Under the pieces are notes generated by a model. That model did no database searches and was not told the DNA's origin. It was given only the letters and a program-made list of their open reading frames with translations. Positions 45,700 to 56,320 of a stretch of 64,000 bases of DNA are shown piece after piece (the stretch's first letter is position 1; the number at the start of each line of letters is the position of its first letter). The translations under genes were made by a program, and so were the position numbers. The stretch comes from Odontocerum albicorne (lineage: Eukaryota; Arthropoda; Insecta; Trichoptera; Odontoceridae): the NCBI GenBank assembly GCA_949825065.1, contig OX463856.1, positions 15,918,948 through 15,982,947 of the forward strand. Reading direction: 5' to 3'.

Positions 45700-47205
45700 C
45701 TGTCTCATAACTTAATGTTTCACAATTTCGAGGAAGCAGCAGAACGACGTGTAGCCAGACTTGAGGATGCACGGTTGCGAGCACGGCGATCGCGTTCTGC
45801 AGATTCAGAACTGGTTCGTTCTCAACAGAATGTACGCGACAGGCTGATAATGGCTGAAATAGGTCATTAGGAATATCAAAAGTATCTTTTTTATATAGAA
45901 TTTAATTTTATCTCTACGTTTATATTTCAAAATATATCAAATCGTGTATAGAAATGGAGATTTTTTAATTAGTTTGATATTCATTCGTTTGAATCAGACC
46001 AAGCTTCGCTCTGAAGAATACGTTCATTTGCGAGATACAGTTGTAAATGACGGTAATACAACTAACGTTTGAAGACTAACGATTTGGCCATCTTCATATA
46101 CAGGCAGTCCACGTCATATGCATGAGTACGCTCAATATGCAATTGCGTATGTTCTTCATTACGGGTGTCCAGACCTATTCACTACATTCACATGCAATTC
46201 AGCTTGGGACGATATACAACAGCTCATGGTAAAACATGAAGTGTTTAGGTCTGTGCGCTGCTGGATATACTCAGTGGAATAGCAAAAGAGAGGATGGCCA
46301 CATGCACATATATAAAATCACTTCAAACGAAATCGACAATGTAATGTGTGCTGAAATACCCGATGCCGACGTCGATAAGGATTTGGATGAAGTTGTGACG
46401 AAATATATGATACATGAACCTTGCGGTACACTGAATCCAAATTCACCATGCATGATAGACGGAAAATGATCTAAGCGATATCCTCGAGCATTAGTATCCA
46501 ACACGGTTACAGGAAACGATGAATATCCTTTATAAAGAAGAAGATCAACAGAAGATGGCGGGAAATTAGCAACAATAGTAATGTGAAATGGTGACATCGA
46601 AGTAAACAACCATTGGGTTATTGCATATTCGCTTTTGCTATCAAAAACATACAAAGCGCACATAAACGTGGAATACTGTAACCCCGTTAAATCGATCAAA
46701 TACATTTGTAAGTACAATACGTGAATAAAGGCAGCTACATGGCAGTTTTTGGCGTGCAACCAGAATGCGGGATGGGAATGCGGTCATACATATCGATGAA
46801 ATCTCACAGTATCAGGCTGGAAGATATATAAGCAGCAATGAAGCTGTATGGCGAAATCTTTCATTTCCCATACATGAACGAAGTCCAGCTGTTGTTCACT
46901 TAGCAGTACATCTAGAAAATGGACAACGCGTTTATTTCACAGCTGCAATTGTGCAACAAATAGCCCTGAATCCACCGGCTACAACGTTAAATGCTTTCTT
47001 CACGTTATGTCAAAATGACGCGTTTGCGAAAATACTGCTGTATCAGTGATTGTGACATCGAAAGAAGAATTGGTTGAAAAAGTATTTACGAATATTCAAA
47101 TCAATTATAAGAATCACGATTGGCTGAGTGAACGAGCTATTGTTGCCGCCAAGAACAAAGACGTTTACGAACTTAACAATATTATTCAGTTCCTTTTTTA
47201 ATGTT
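45700..47205 (+). pseudogene. Helitron Rep/helicase pseudogene
   Basis: Pieces in order: RLRARRSRSADS-like basic N-terminus (about 45760); GSPRHMHEYAQYAIAYVLHY then GCPDLFTTFTCNSAWDDI (46100-46220), the Helitron-like N domain; HIYKITSNEIDNVMCAEIPD and YMIHEPCGTLNPNSPCM (46300-46470); CKYVN-type segment (about 46710); QAGRYISSNEAVWRNLSFPI, VHLAVHLENGQRVYF, PPATTLNAFF (46810-47030); and NYKNHDWLSERAIVAAKNKD (about 47100-47165). Frames change at least three times and the helicase motifs are mostly missing. Confidence 0.88.
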
Positions 47206-48079
47206 TCGCAATTTTATATGTTTTTGTTATAACTTTCTTTCTTCTTTTTCAGTGCAATCGATCTTTCATTTGAATTCAAATCATATCGTGAATTGACCTC
47301 TTGGAGTGATGCGATCATTTGCGAGCACGGCAATGAACGCGACAGACTGAGAGTGGCTGAAAGACATAAAAAATATTGTATACCCACAAGCATTGTGAAA
47401 TTAAACATATTAGAAACGTGTGCTTTCTCTTTTCTTTATTTTCCATTTAACCAGACTGAGCCACAGCAACGCGTGGCCGGGTACAGCTAGTTAAGAATAA
47501 AAAGATACGAAAAATTATAATTTCGATTGGGTTATTATAATAAATTCTGAGGTTTTTATCAACAGCCACTGAAAACCAATTTCTCAAAATCCGTTGAAAT
47601 AACGGTGAAATAAAATAGACGATGAAAAATTGAGATTGTCAACTTACTGGAAATTTTTTATATCATTTAAAAAGTAAAACACGTTTGGGAAGGCCTAAAA
47701 ATATGTAACAAACGCAATTAATCTAGAAAGAGGGAAAAGTGAAAAGCTTACATAAGAGGATCATCATCATCATCATCAAACCATGCATTTATTTGGGTTG
47801 GCAGAAGATCTGTTCTCTATGCCAGCCCTAAGTACATTGTTGGATGCTGATGATGGGAAGAGTACAACCGGGTGAACAATTTTTTTTGGTTTATTGAGAT
47901 ATTTTTCGGCTTCGAGGCCCAGTGATGAAAATACAAGCTTTCAGGTTGATTCCGGTGGTTCTCGAACAGTTTTAACAGCATACATTTTAATAAGTTATAT
48001 ATTAAAAGTACTAGATGGAGCAAAATGAATTAAAAATAAGGAAAGCCATGTCTTAACATACACTAGGCATACCAGATAT

Positions 48080-48450
48080 GAACATTGGAACGACCAAACT
48101 CCTGATGTGCAAGCTACGGTGGTCACTGTGTGTCACTAGGTTGGATAAGATCCGAAATAAACTATTCGCGAAACAATTCATGTGGCGTTAATAGTATTAT
48201 AGATAACGCCTGGGAAGCACGACAACGCTGGCACGGACACGTGCAATAACGGGATGAAAGGTCTTCGTTAAACACAGACACGAATTGGGAGCTCCCAAAT
48301 AGACGTAGAGGGAGACCCAAGAAGAGCCTATGTAAGAAAATGGAGGAGGACATGATGATAATTGGGCTATCTCTGAGTGTTTGGCGAGACCGAGAGGAAT
48401 AGAGAAAAAAGGTTCAATAATGCGATCTCAAATTATGATGGCTTTTAAAC
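48080..48450 (+). pseudogene. LINE C-terminal fragment (copy 2)
   Basis: Duplicate of 7970-8340. It reappears after the 4.75-kb block at 43226-47978 that interrupts the alignment between the copies. Confidence 0.75.
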
Positions 48451-48669
48451 CGTATTTCCTCCGCACATAATCTTAATGTTATGCAGTTCTTATATCTAAT
48501 GGTCATTGGAGTATTGAATTTAAAAGAGAAACATTTATTAAAGTATTTTAATATGTTGCCCGGAAATAAGTTTTATATTTCCCGAATAGATGTCGTTAGG
48601 ATAATAATATTTCTTCTTCTCAAACATGCTGAACGTACATTATTATGAAAGGTAAAAGTTTTATTGTTA

Positions 48670-49230
48670 CGAAAGACAATTGATTACCCAAATTGATAAA
48701 AGGGTTGTTTTTGAAGTTTTTAAAAGATGGCACAAAATAAGTTGGTTTTTTAGAGCTTCGAGGAAAAAATGTGACACTAACCAAATAAAATGTATGTACC
48801 TATACAGTATATGACGATGATGCAGTTAAGTCATTACGAGTGTCAAATGTGGTTTAAAAATCTATAATGGTGATACGACAATTGAAGATGGTGTCCGTTA
48901 ATGAATGCTGATTAACACTAATGACGACCAAATTAAGACCTTGATCGAGAATAACTAGTGTTTTACGATACAATATTTCTGAACACTGAATTTTTTTAAA
49001 AATCATCGTTCACGAGCATTTGGTGTAATTTTACGTTTGGGTTTGGCCAAAAAATATCATTACTTTTGGACAACCAAAGAGAAAAATATTTCATGTCTTT
49101 TTTTGTTCCTTCTCGTATTGAAAGTTTGTGGTTATCAAACAAAAATGACTAGAAATTGTAATTCCTTGATAAATATTTCTTTAATTTATTGAATTTGTTT
49201 TCATATAAGGTTGATTTTAATTTTAATTGA
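48670..49230 (+). pseudogene. mariner transposase relic
   Basis: Paralogue of 16915-17480: ATGGCACAAAATAAG start, a YDDDAV..HYECQMWFKN segment, NGDTTIEDGV, DQIKTLIENN. Same family of decayed HTH half. The stretch to 49570 also matches the DNA beside the other relic. Confidence 0.7.
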
Positions 49231-49569
49231 GTGATGTTCTTCAAAATAAGAATCAATACAAAAAAAAACAGTTTGAGTAAATACAAAGTCTTCTTAGTTT
49301 TATTACGGCATTTCTATATGGTTTAAAACAAGTTATCGAGTGTTAAGTGGTAAAGTTACTTAAGTGAAGCTACGAGTAGATCTTTCTATTTCTTTTATTT
49401 TTTGCTGATATATTTTAATTTCTGGTGGTAATCACCTTATACAAAATCGTTCTTTTCTGAATCATTTACGAATGTTCTTGAGCAACGTTTTCCATTTCCC
49501 TGCTCTGCTTCCTTCATATTCATTATGAGCTGGATAATCAAATGTTTTTTTATATTTTAGCAATCTGGT

Positions 49570-50465
49570 CTTATGAGTCCCGGTCCCGTGTTTTCATGTG
49601 AGGGATGCCTCTTCTTAAAAAGACATATTTCTGAAATATTTCTGTAAACAATTTAATCAAATATTTTCTTAGATACAGCCATTTAAGTAAACCCATAACC
49701 AAAATCAGAATATCGGGAGAAAAAAGGCTGGGCACTCGAATTAGTTTAAAATGAATGTGCACGAATATTGTTAACATGGTGTCATATTTATGAATATTTG
49801 AACCTATTTAAAAGAGGGGTCGAAAGATCTTAGCATAGAACGTAGTGTTCAATAATGGTACTGTTTGTGTTTCTGGAGAGATCGTGGGAATTTGATTGTT
49901 TTTTTGGAAAATGAATAAATCATAATTCAAGTTTGGCACCATAAAAAGTGAACCATAAAAAATAGCGTTTCTTTAACTGCGCCACTTAATGAAAGGAAAC
50001 ATATTTTTTCATTCTACATATATAGTATACATACCATCACACCATTTATCTGTCTGATCTGTTCATTGTCGAACATATAAAATCTATTTTTATTGTTCCA
50101 CCTGAATATTTCTCATTAGTTTGAGCTCAATGTTTATTTTATTTCATTTCAACGGTCAAATATCTTATTGATAGAAAATATTAAAAAACAACAAGGAATA
50201 AAATACAACATAAGTAAAGCATTATTATATTAAGTAGAAAAAGCTAGTAAAAAATGAATCCAACACAAAAACAAAGCAAACTCTTGCAATTTATTCAACT
50301 TATCGTGGCAACGACTACTTCTAGGAAAGAAAGATGCTGCAAATAAGACACCAAGAAACTTGAAATAATAAATATATTTTTATAATAAATTCTAGTAACA
50401 TTCGCAACACACACAGAAAATTAAGATAACGAAGGAAAGTAAAAATCATGAATAACATTTAAAAT
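49570..50465. other. No gene seen
   Basis: AT-rich. The first bases share GAGTCCCGGTCCCGTGTTTTCA.GTGAGGGA with 4436 and 39801, an unexplained dispersed 30-mer. The remainder may be the 3' non-coding part of the hAT element whose transposase follows. Confidence 0.5.
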
Positions 50466-50469
50466 AACC

Positions 50470-50920
50470 TTAAAAGAAAGAATGAACCTGGTACGCTGCT
50501 ATAAGTTCGTTAATGTTCGGCTCTATTTTCGTCACAAACATCCTGAAATCCCTGCGATTAGCTATTTGCAATCGGTTAATTTTTTTTAACACATATGTGA
50601 CCACACTGAACCCACATTCCGCTAAATGTAATAGAAAAATATTTCTAAAGTCCAAATCCATAATAAAGTATGGGTATCTTTTTTAAATTTGAATTTTAAT
50701 TCCTCCTTTGCTGTAACTTTCATGAGTAGTTTTTCTTTTGTAATTTTGGAGATATTTCTGTTTGTACTTGAAGAAAGGCCCACAACCCAATCGGCTATAT
50801 TTATTTTAAGACTATCTTCAAATCGTTGATTGAAGACAGAATGAAGAACCTCCAAGTATTGACAATAGATATGCAAGTCTTCATCATGTTTTTCAAACAT
50901 TTTTAAAATTTGCACTATTT
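50470..50920 (-). pseudogene. hAT transposase C-terminal region, frameshifted
   Basis: Two minus-strand frames: EDLHIYCQYLEVLHSVFNQR then FEDSLKINIADWVV, and HLAECGFSVVTYVLKKINRL then QIANRRDFRMFVTKIEPNIN with ELIAAYQVH. This is the C-terminal half, ECGFS.V..L..K.RNRL....GDLR..L..IEP, of GTF2IRD2/ZBED5-like hAT transposases. The join between the two frames is broken. Confidence 0.88.
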
Positions 50921-51370
50921 TTGACAGTTTGTCAAAAATTCAGCAACAATCAAATGCACGAGTATATATATATGTCACCTATTTATTTAATCGTATTGTA
51001 AACAAGTCATTACACTCACATATTCCTACCGATACGTGCTGGACTACCCGACAATGCGCGACACGCTCATCTGTCAGCCAACACTCGCTTATTGAGACCA
51101 ACAGGTCCGATAACAATCGGACTTGACCACTGATTGACTATGATTTGGAATTTGTGTATTTATTTAGAAATTAAGTAATCACTAAAACTTGAGCTCTATG
51201 TTGCCACATATATAATATATACAGTTTTTCAAAATAACCTTACCTTCTATTCTTTCTTTATGCTTCCACCCCCGCCCCCTTCTTTATTTTTATTCAACGC
51301 TTTCTAATGGCACCCAGCACCCCATAACTGAACATCCTCTCTGAATCGATGTAACGCCTGCCAGGGCACG

Positions 51371-51395
51371 ATATCGCCCACTTTGGGAAGCACTG
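51371..51395 (-). repeat. hAT 5' terminal inverted repeat
   Basis: Minus strand CAGTGCTTCCCAAAGTGGGC, a standard terminus of this hAT family, 450 bp upstream of the transposase remnant at 50470-50920. The opposite terminus was not located. Confidence 0.75.
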
Positions 51396-51999
51396 ATTTA
51401 TGGTATAGTTAAATGTTAATTTTGATTTCTTCTTCTGAACCTAATAACATTACACAAATCAACATTAAAAATATGCAGACTTCTCTTGTACTATTTGTTA
51501 AAACTATTAAATTCCCATTAAAGAATTAGACTGGTATTCATAACACATATCGATTAGCCTATAGGCTTTCGTGTCATTGGCAAAGACTTAAATTTCTCTA
51601 TTGAACCCTGTAGAATACCATTTTGAGAAACGAATTCATAGTTTATGTGACATAATCCTAGGATAGATTTAACGTCTTCAAAAGAGCCCTAAAAGCACTA
51701 AAAAACCTTCAGAAAAGCCGTAAGCGTGCATTTCCTTAAATAAAACCGCGTGTTACATATGAGCCAATAGACAGTTTTCAAGAAATGGGGAAAAAATTGT
51801 GCATTTTTCCTCCCAGTAGCAGTAAAATAGCACTTATACTACTTTTATGTGAAATACGAGGGTAGCATTATTTTTCAAAATTAGCTATTTCAATGTTATT
51901 TTAACGAAACCGGTAATTGTTGTATAAGGATCGAGGATAAACGCGCTTATTGCTCAACAAACTGGAACCTAGAACCTGCTTGTCGTTTCTAGAACCCGC

Positions 52000-52600
52000 T
52001 CGAGTGGCCGACGTTCAAAGCATAGTTTTATCAGTCCATAGAGCTATGTGGGCTGGCGGAGGTCAAGAACCTTCTTCAGCTGCAGCGTGCCATAAAGGAC
52101 GCTGCAGCTGAAGAAGCGCGCGCAAGAATGGTGGTTTGCACCCAAAGACAACTGCCACATCGGACTGAAGGAGTATCTACAGAAAGTATTGTGAAATAAG
52201 CGTTAGCGATACGGAATGTAGTCGCTACAGTGGAGTGCTGTGTATATGTAACTTCACGGCTGGCCAAGGGCAAAATGTATGGGAAAGGAAAAAAGTACAC
52301 CGTATACACTATGATAATTGGGACCTCGCACGACAGCTGATCGAAAGAACTAGAGCGGATGCATGAAGTCAAATCAACAGTACTCATCGGACAGGACCAT
52401 GTGCACTTGATAATGTCACGAGAGATACGGGAAAGGACCTTATCCTTGGCCTACGTGAACAAAGAAGCACTAGACCTGTATCTTTCAGGAAACTGGTTCC
52501 GAAGGTCAGCCTTCATTGCAAAACCCGAAGGAGACTGGGCCGTAGAAAGGTCGCGGCTGAACCCAACCATACCAACATGTTATTGAAAGCAAAGTACGTC
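52000..52600 (+). other. Coding-like insert of uncertain origin, perhaps BEL/Pao protease region
   Basis: Less AT-rich than its surroundings. One frame contains KSTVLIGQDHVHLIMSREIR, which recalls the LIGQD motif of the BEL/Pao aspartyl protease, but the following sequence does not match. A second frame has RKKVHRIHYDNWDLARQLIE. A short inverted repeat, CTTCTTCAGCTGCAGCGT with ACGCTGCAGCTGAAGAAG, occurs at 52070-52115. Not assigned. Confidence 0.3.
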
Positions 52601-53244
52601 GGAATCATCCTCACCACCAGCATGGCTTTTTTGTGGCTGGAACGGTTCATCCTGGAATTATCTTATACGAACTACCAAATGGGTATTTAGGCTCGGGTCG
52701 CTATGCTGCCACCCTAGAAACAATAAAAATAACGGCATGCTGGCAGATGAAAATATAATGGCAGCAGAGTTTCTTTGGTTAAGACGAGTACATCAGAATC
52801 ATTTAAGGTTGACATGGAAGCCTTACGGTGCGGAAAAAACCTCGCCTCTGGTAGCAGCCTACGAAGACTGAAGTCTTAACTCGATGAACATGGGGTCTTG
52901 CGGAAGACCCTGAAGGGTTCATATACGAGTGAGAGAACTCCAGTGTATTGGATGGTAATCATATGTATACAAAGCTATTAATACAATATTCTCATGAGGC
53001 CAATGTACGTACGTGGAGAATTATGTGGCCTCGCAAATGATTCCTGGAAACTATGGCGGGGAATGACTGCCAAGTGAAGACGTTACGAATACAGACGGCG
53101 ATTTGCGTCTACACGCACCCGAGTATGATGATACTTGTCTTCCCTACAGAGTCGATGACGTCCGTAGGGACAATGCGTGTATTAAGCACTATGCCGAAGA
53201 GAGGGTCGGACGTATGTGATACGTAGAATAGTAAATTTATTAAG

Positions 53245-54250
53245 AATATTATTATTTTTCTTCAGCCGTCTCTCCACTGCTGGATGTAAGCCTCTTCTAA
53301 AACCTTCCACGCTTCCCTGTTTTGGGCTTTTCTCGTCCATTTTCTACGGACGACAGGGATAATATCGTCAGCCCACCTCTTCTGGGGCCGTTCCATCGGT
53401 CTTCTCGTATCTCACGGCTTCCATTTCAGAACTCTGGGTGCCCATCTTTCATTTCGTTGTCTTGCAACATGACCCGCCCATTTCCATTTCATGCCAGCAA
53501 CACGGTCCATTATGTTGACAACCTTAGTCCATCGCCTGATTTCTTCATTTCTGACTTTGTCTATTCGACTTATGCCCAACATTCATCGTTCCATGGACCG
53601 TTATGCGCATTTTAGTCTGTGAATGGTATTGGCAGTTAATGTCATCGTTTCCAAGTCATTCGTTAGCACAGGGAGGACGCATGCATCAAAGACATCAATC
53701 TTTTTAGATTGGTGGGAAATTCCTTGTTTTTGAGAACATGGTCGAGCTTTCCGAATGCTGCCCAGCCCAGTCCAATTATTCTGGAAATTTCCGCTATTTG
53801 GTTCTCTTTTCCCAATTTGATTTTATGTCCGAGGTATGTGTATTCGTCAACAGCTTCGATTGTCTTATTATATACTTTGAGATTTCATTTGGATGGACTC
53901 AATTTTTTTGTTTTATTGATGTTTATTTCTAAACCAAATTTTAAGGAAGCGTCATGGAGTTCCTTAATCATGTCATTAAGTTCTGTCAGGTCATTACTTA
54001 TAAACACAATGTCATCCGCGAAACGGAGGTAGTTCAAACCAATTCCATCAATCCTTCTTGCCTTATGTTCCCAATTTAGTGTTTTAAAGATTTTTTCCAG
54101 AACTAGTGTAAATAGTTTGGGTGAGATGAAATCCCCTTGTCTAACACCCTTCTTGGTTTCATTTTTTTTGTTTTTGTAGTTTCGTCAATTTTTACACCTA
54201 TTGTAGCATGTTCGTAAATAAGTTTGATCAGTCTTGTGTACATTGACTCG
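53245..54250 (-). pseudogene. RTE-type LINE reverse transcriptase
   Basis: The minus strand gives, in long stretches, KKGVRQGDFISPKLFTLVLE then KIFKTLNWEHKARRIDG, LNYLRFADDIVFISNDLTEL, NDMIKELHDASLKFGLEIN and YLGHKI, ending in an NREAWKVLEEAY-like tail. This is the RT core with an intact FADD catalytic motif (F/YxDD) of an RTE-type LINE. Stops and frameshifts in the 3' half show that it is dead. Confidence 0.88.
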
Positions 54251-54460
54251 ATTAAGTATATTACCTATTAACATTGTTTGAAAGTCATTGCTTTAATATT
54301 GTTGTATTGTAATAAAATGTCCCTCTGTATGGTCCTCGCATTATTATTTCATATGATCGAATGACCCCTGTGCGCAGTAATGCATTGAGCTTGCAAAGGG
54401 TCACGGCATAAGTGCTTCGATCGACGTGACAAACAAGAGAGATGCAAAATGAACAAAATA

Positions 54461-55748
54461 TTGGGTGTACAAATAAGTCACCGCCGTTTGACAAAAGTTG
54501 GCGCCACCAGTAAGTTATGGTTAAAATTGTCAGATGTAAAATGTCATTATCGTAAGGTTGGACATCTGTCAACAACATGACCTTGAAATATTAGTGAATT
54601 TTTATCAGTATAACATATTTTTTTGTGTTCGAAAATGTCAAGTTTTGAGCCGAATAAGCGTCATTTGCGGGAACTTTTGATTTACTTCTTCAATTTGAAG
54701 AAATCTGCAGCTGAGGCGCATCGATTGCTTGTAGAAGCATATGGTGAGGCTGCCTTAAGTGAGAGAAGTTGTCGTGAGTGGTTTCAAAAGTTTAAGAACG
54801 GTGAATTTGACATCGAAGACAAAGAACGTAGCGGAAGGCCGAAAGTGTACGAAGACGCGGAATTGGAAGTATTATTGGATCAAGATTCGTGCCAAACGCA
54901 AGAAGAACTTGCACTTACATTAGGAGTGACTCAACAAGCAATTTCACATGGGTTGAAATCATTGGGAATGATTCAAAAACAAAGAAATTGGGATTCATAT
55001 GAACTGACACGGAGAAACTTTGAATGCCAATTTTCCACATGTGAAATGCTGCTTGCCAGGCATAAACGAAAGGGTTTTCTGCACCATATAGTCACTGGTG
55101 ATGAAAAATGCATCCATTATGATAATCCAAAAAGGAAGAAATCATGGGGATCCCCTGGTCATGCTTCAACATCTACGGCTAAGCCAAATATTCATGGAAA
55201 AAAACTCTTGTTGTGTATTTGGTGGGATCAGCTTGGGGTCGTGTATTATGAGTTGCTCAAACCGAATGAAACCATTGCTGGGGCTGTCTACCGAACATAA
55301 TTGATGAGATTGAGTCGAGCACTCGAGGAAAAGCGCGCCCACTACTACGCCAGACACGACAAAATTATTCTCCTGCATGATAATGCTAGTCCACATGTTG
55401 CGGCACCGGTCAAAACCTATTTGGAAACACTCAATTGAGAAGTTTTACCCCACCCGCTGTATTCACCAGACATTGCTCCTTCTGATTACCACTTGTTTTG
55501 ATCGATGACGCATGGCCTGTCTGAGCAGCACTTCACATCATATGAAGATACCAAAAATTGAGTCGATTCGTGGATAGCCTCAAAAGATGATGATGATGAC
55601 TGACGCGGTATTCGTATGCTGACAGAAAGATGGGGAAAAGTAGTGGCAAGCGATGGGTACTACTTCGAATAAAACATGAGGTTCCGTTCTTTCACAATAA
55701 ATGCCCATTTTTTTATAAAAAACGGCGGAAACTTATTTGTACACCTAA
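54461..55748 (+). mobile_element. mariner element, 1288 bp, complete ends
   Basis: Terminal repeats TTGGGTGTACAAATAAGTCA...and, reversed, TTAGGTGTACAAATAAGTTT, both followed by CCGCCGTTT. Target duplication TA at 54459-54460 and 55749-55750. The paralogous empty site is near 12910 (ACAAAACATATTCCAGTC). The size is that of a full mariner. Confidence 0.95.
54635..55645 (+). pseudogene. mariner transposase, nearly full length, broken
   Basis: An open frame of 225 codons from about 54623 covers the HTH half (FLNLKKSAAEAHRLLVEAYG-like, WFQKFKNGEFDIEDKERSGR with P) and the first catalytic Asp in HIVTGDEKCIHYDNPKRKKS. The second Asp lies in IWWDQLGVVYYELLKP. The frame then breaks at 55300 and continues in another frame with KIILLHDNASPHVAAPVKTY (third Asp region, DN..PH) and LPHPLYSPDIAPSDYHLF. 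At least one frameshift and in-frame stops inactivate it. About 340 residues is usual. Confidence 0.9.
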
Positions 55749-56035
55749 TATATTCCGGTCTAAAACATCACACTGTATTATTATTCCCACAAAAAGTCCA
55801 CCGGTCAATAGGAATCTTTTTACCCAGCTATTCACCGAGACTCATTGAAGTCACGCCGGAACCTCCGAAGAAACCATCAACAATATATTCTACAATCTTT
55901 ATACCGGTGATGTATAGTACACATGTAAAAACAAACGAGAAATTATTTGTTCTGATACCTTTCGAAATTAAGCCTGAAACCCCGGGCAAAAATCATGTGT
56001 CTTGTTATTTGACCATTGAATGCATCATTGTTTAA
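55676..56035 (+). other. Open frame upstream of GR B, unknown product
   Basis: 119 codons. The first third lies in the mariner 3' end and is fortuitous. From SGLKHHTVLLFPQKVHRSIG through IEVTPEPPKKPSTIYSTIFI to EKLFVLIPFEIKPETPGKNH and ECIIV stop it looks like protein sequence. The last 38 or so codons are conserved in frame in module A (17956-18078). No family recognised and no start identified. It may be the last exon of a gene adjoining the GR. Confidence 0.4.
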
Positions 56036-56320
56036 CTAAACATTATATAAGGAAGGCTGCAGCCCTACCCGATTGAAAAGGAGGGAGACGATTATGATGA
56101 TGACAAATCGTTGTCAAAAAATTAAAAACAGGAGAAATATTTAAGTTGACGTAGAGTTGGTCGTTTTGTTATTTTATTTTATTCTCTATAATTTGGCGGG
56201 TACTTATAAGTAAAAAAAATTATTTTTTGCCAATTATCTTATCTTTTTAGATATACGGTTTTACTATATACTAATATCAGTTATTTCGAAGAGTAAAATT
56301 AACCAGAATTTTTTGAAGTA

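Larger units (their letters stand above)
43899..47490 (+). mobile_element. Helitron, 3.6 kb, decayed
   Basis: 5' end TCTATATAAATAAAAATG after A, 3' end CAGCTAG before T. These are the TC...CTRR termini and A/T insertion site of Helitrons. A short stem (CCAC...GTGG) lies 11 nt before the 3' CTAG. No terminal inverted repeats. The interior has a very AT-rich 1.7 kb followed by Rep/helicase remnants. One phrase, AATTCAAATCATATCGTGAATTG, occurs twice (45193 and 47275). Confidence 0.85.
43226..47978. other. 4.75-kb block present only in duplication copy 2
   Basis: Copy 1 reads GAAG directly into GCATACATTTTAATAAG at 7876, whereas copy 2 has 4.75 kb between these points. The block contains a hAT fragment, a complete Helitron and 490 bp of other DNA. 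No target duplication bounds the whole block, so either copy 1 suffered a deletion or the hAT piece came first and the Helitron second. Confidence 0.85.
35484..48818. repeat. Segmental duplication, copy 2
   Basis: Second copy of the block at 1-8718. It keeps sequence that copy 1 lost: 75 bp at 40211-40285, also present in inverted form near 23340-23410, and about 130 bp at 42350-42478. It lacks about 218 bp that copy 1 has at 5270-5490. It also carries a 4.75-kb block at about 43226-47978 with a hAT fragment and a Helitron. The right edge lies inside a mariner relic, where copy 2 continues into mariner sequence and copy 1 switches to sequence shared with 62.6 kb. Confidence 0.93.
51612..54458. 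repeat. Dispersed block D, interrupted copy
   Basis: Matches 11838-12905 in three pieces (51612-51880, 52656-53245, 54265-54458). Between them lie an unidentified 0.78-kb insert, LINE sequence and, at the right edge, a mariner. Confidence 0.8.

Noticed and set aside
53322..54032. Plus-strand frames of about 100 codons
   Set aside because: They are antisense to the RTE-type reverse transcriptase.
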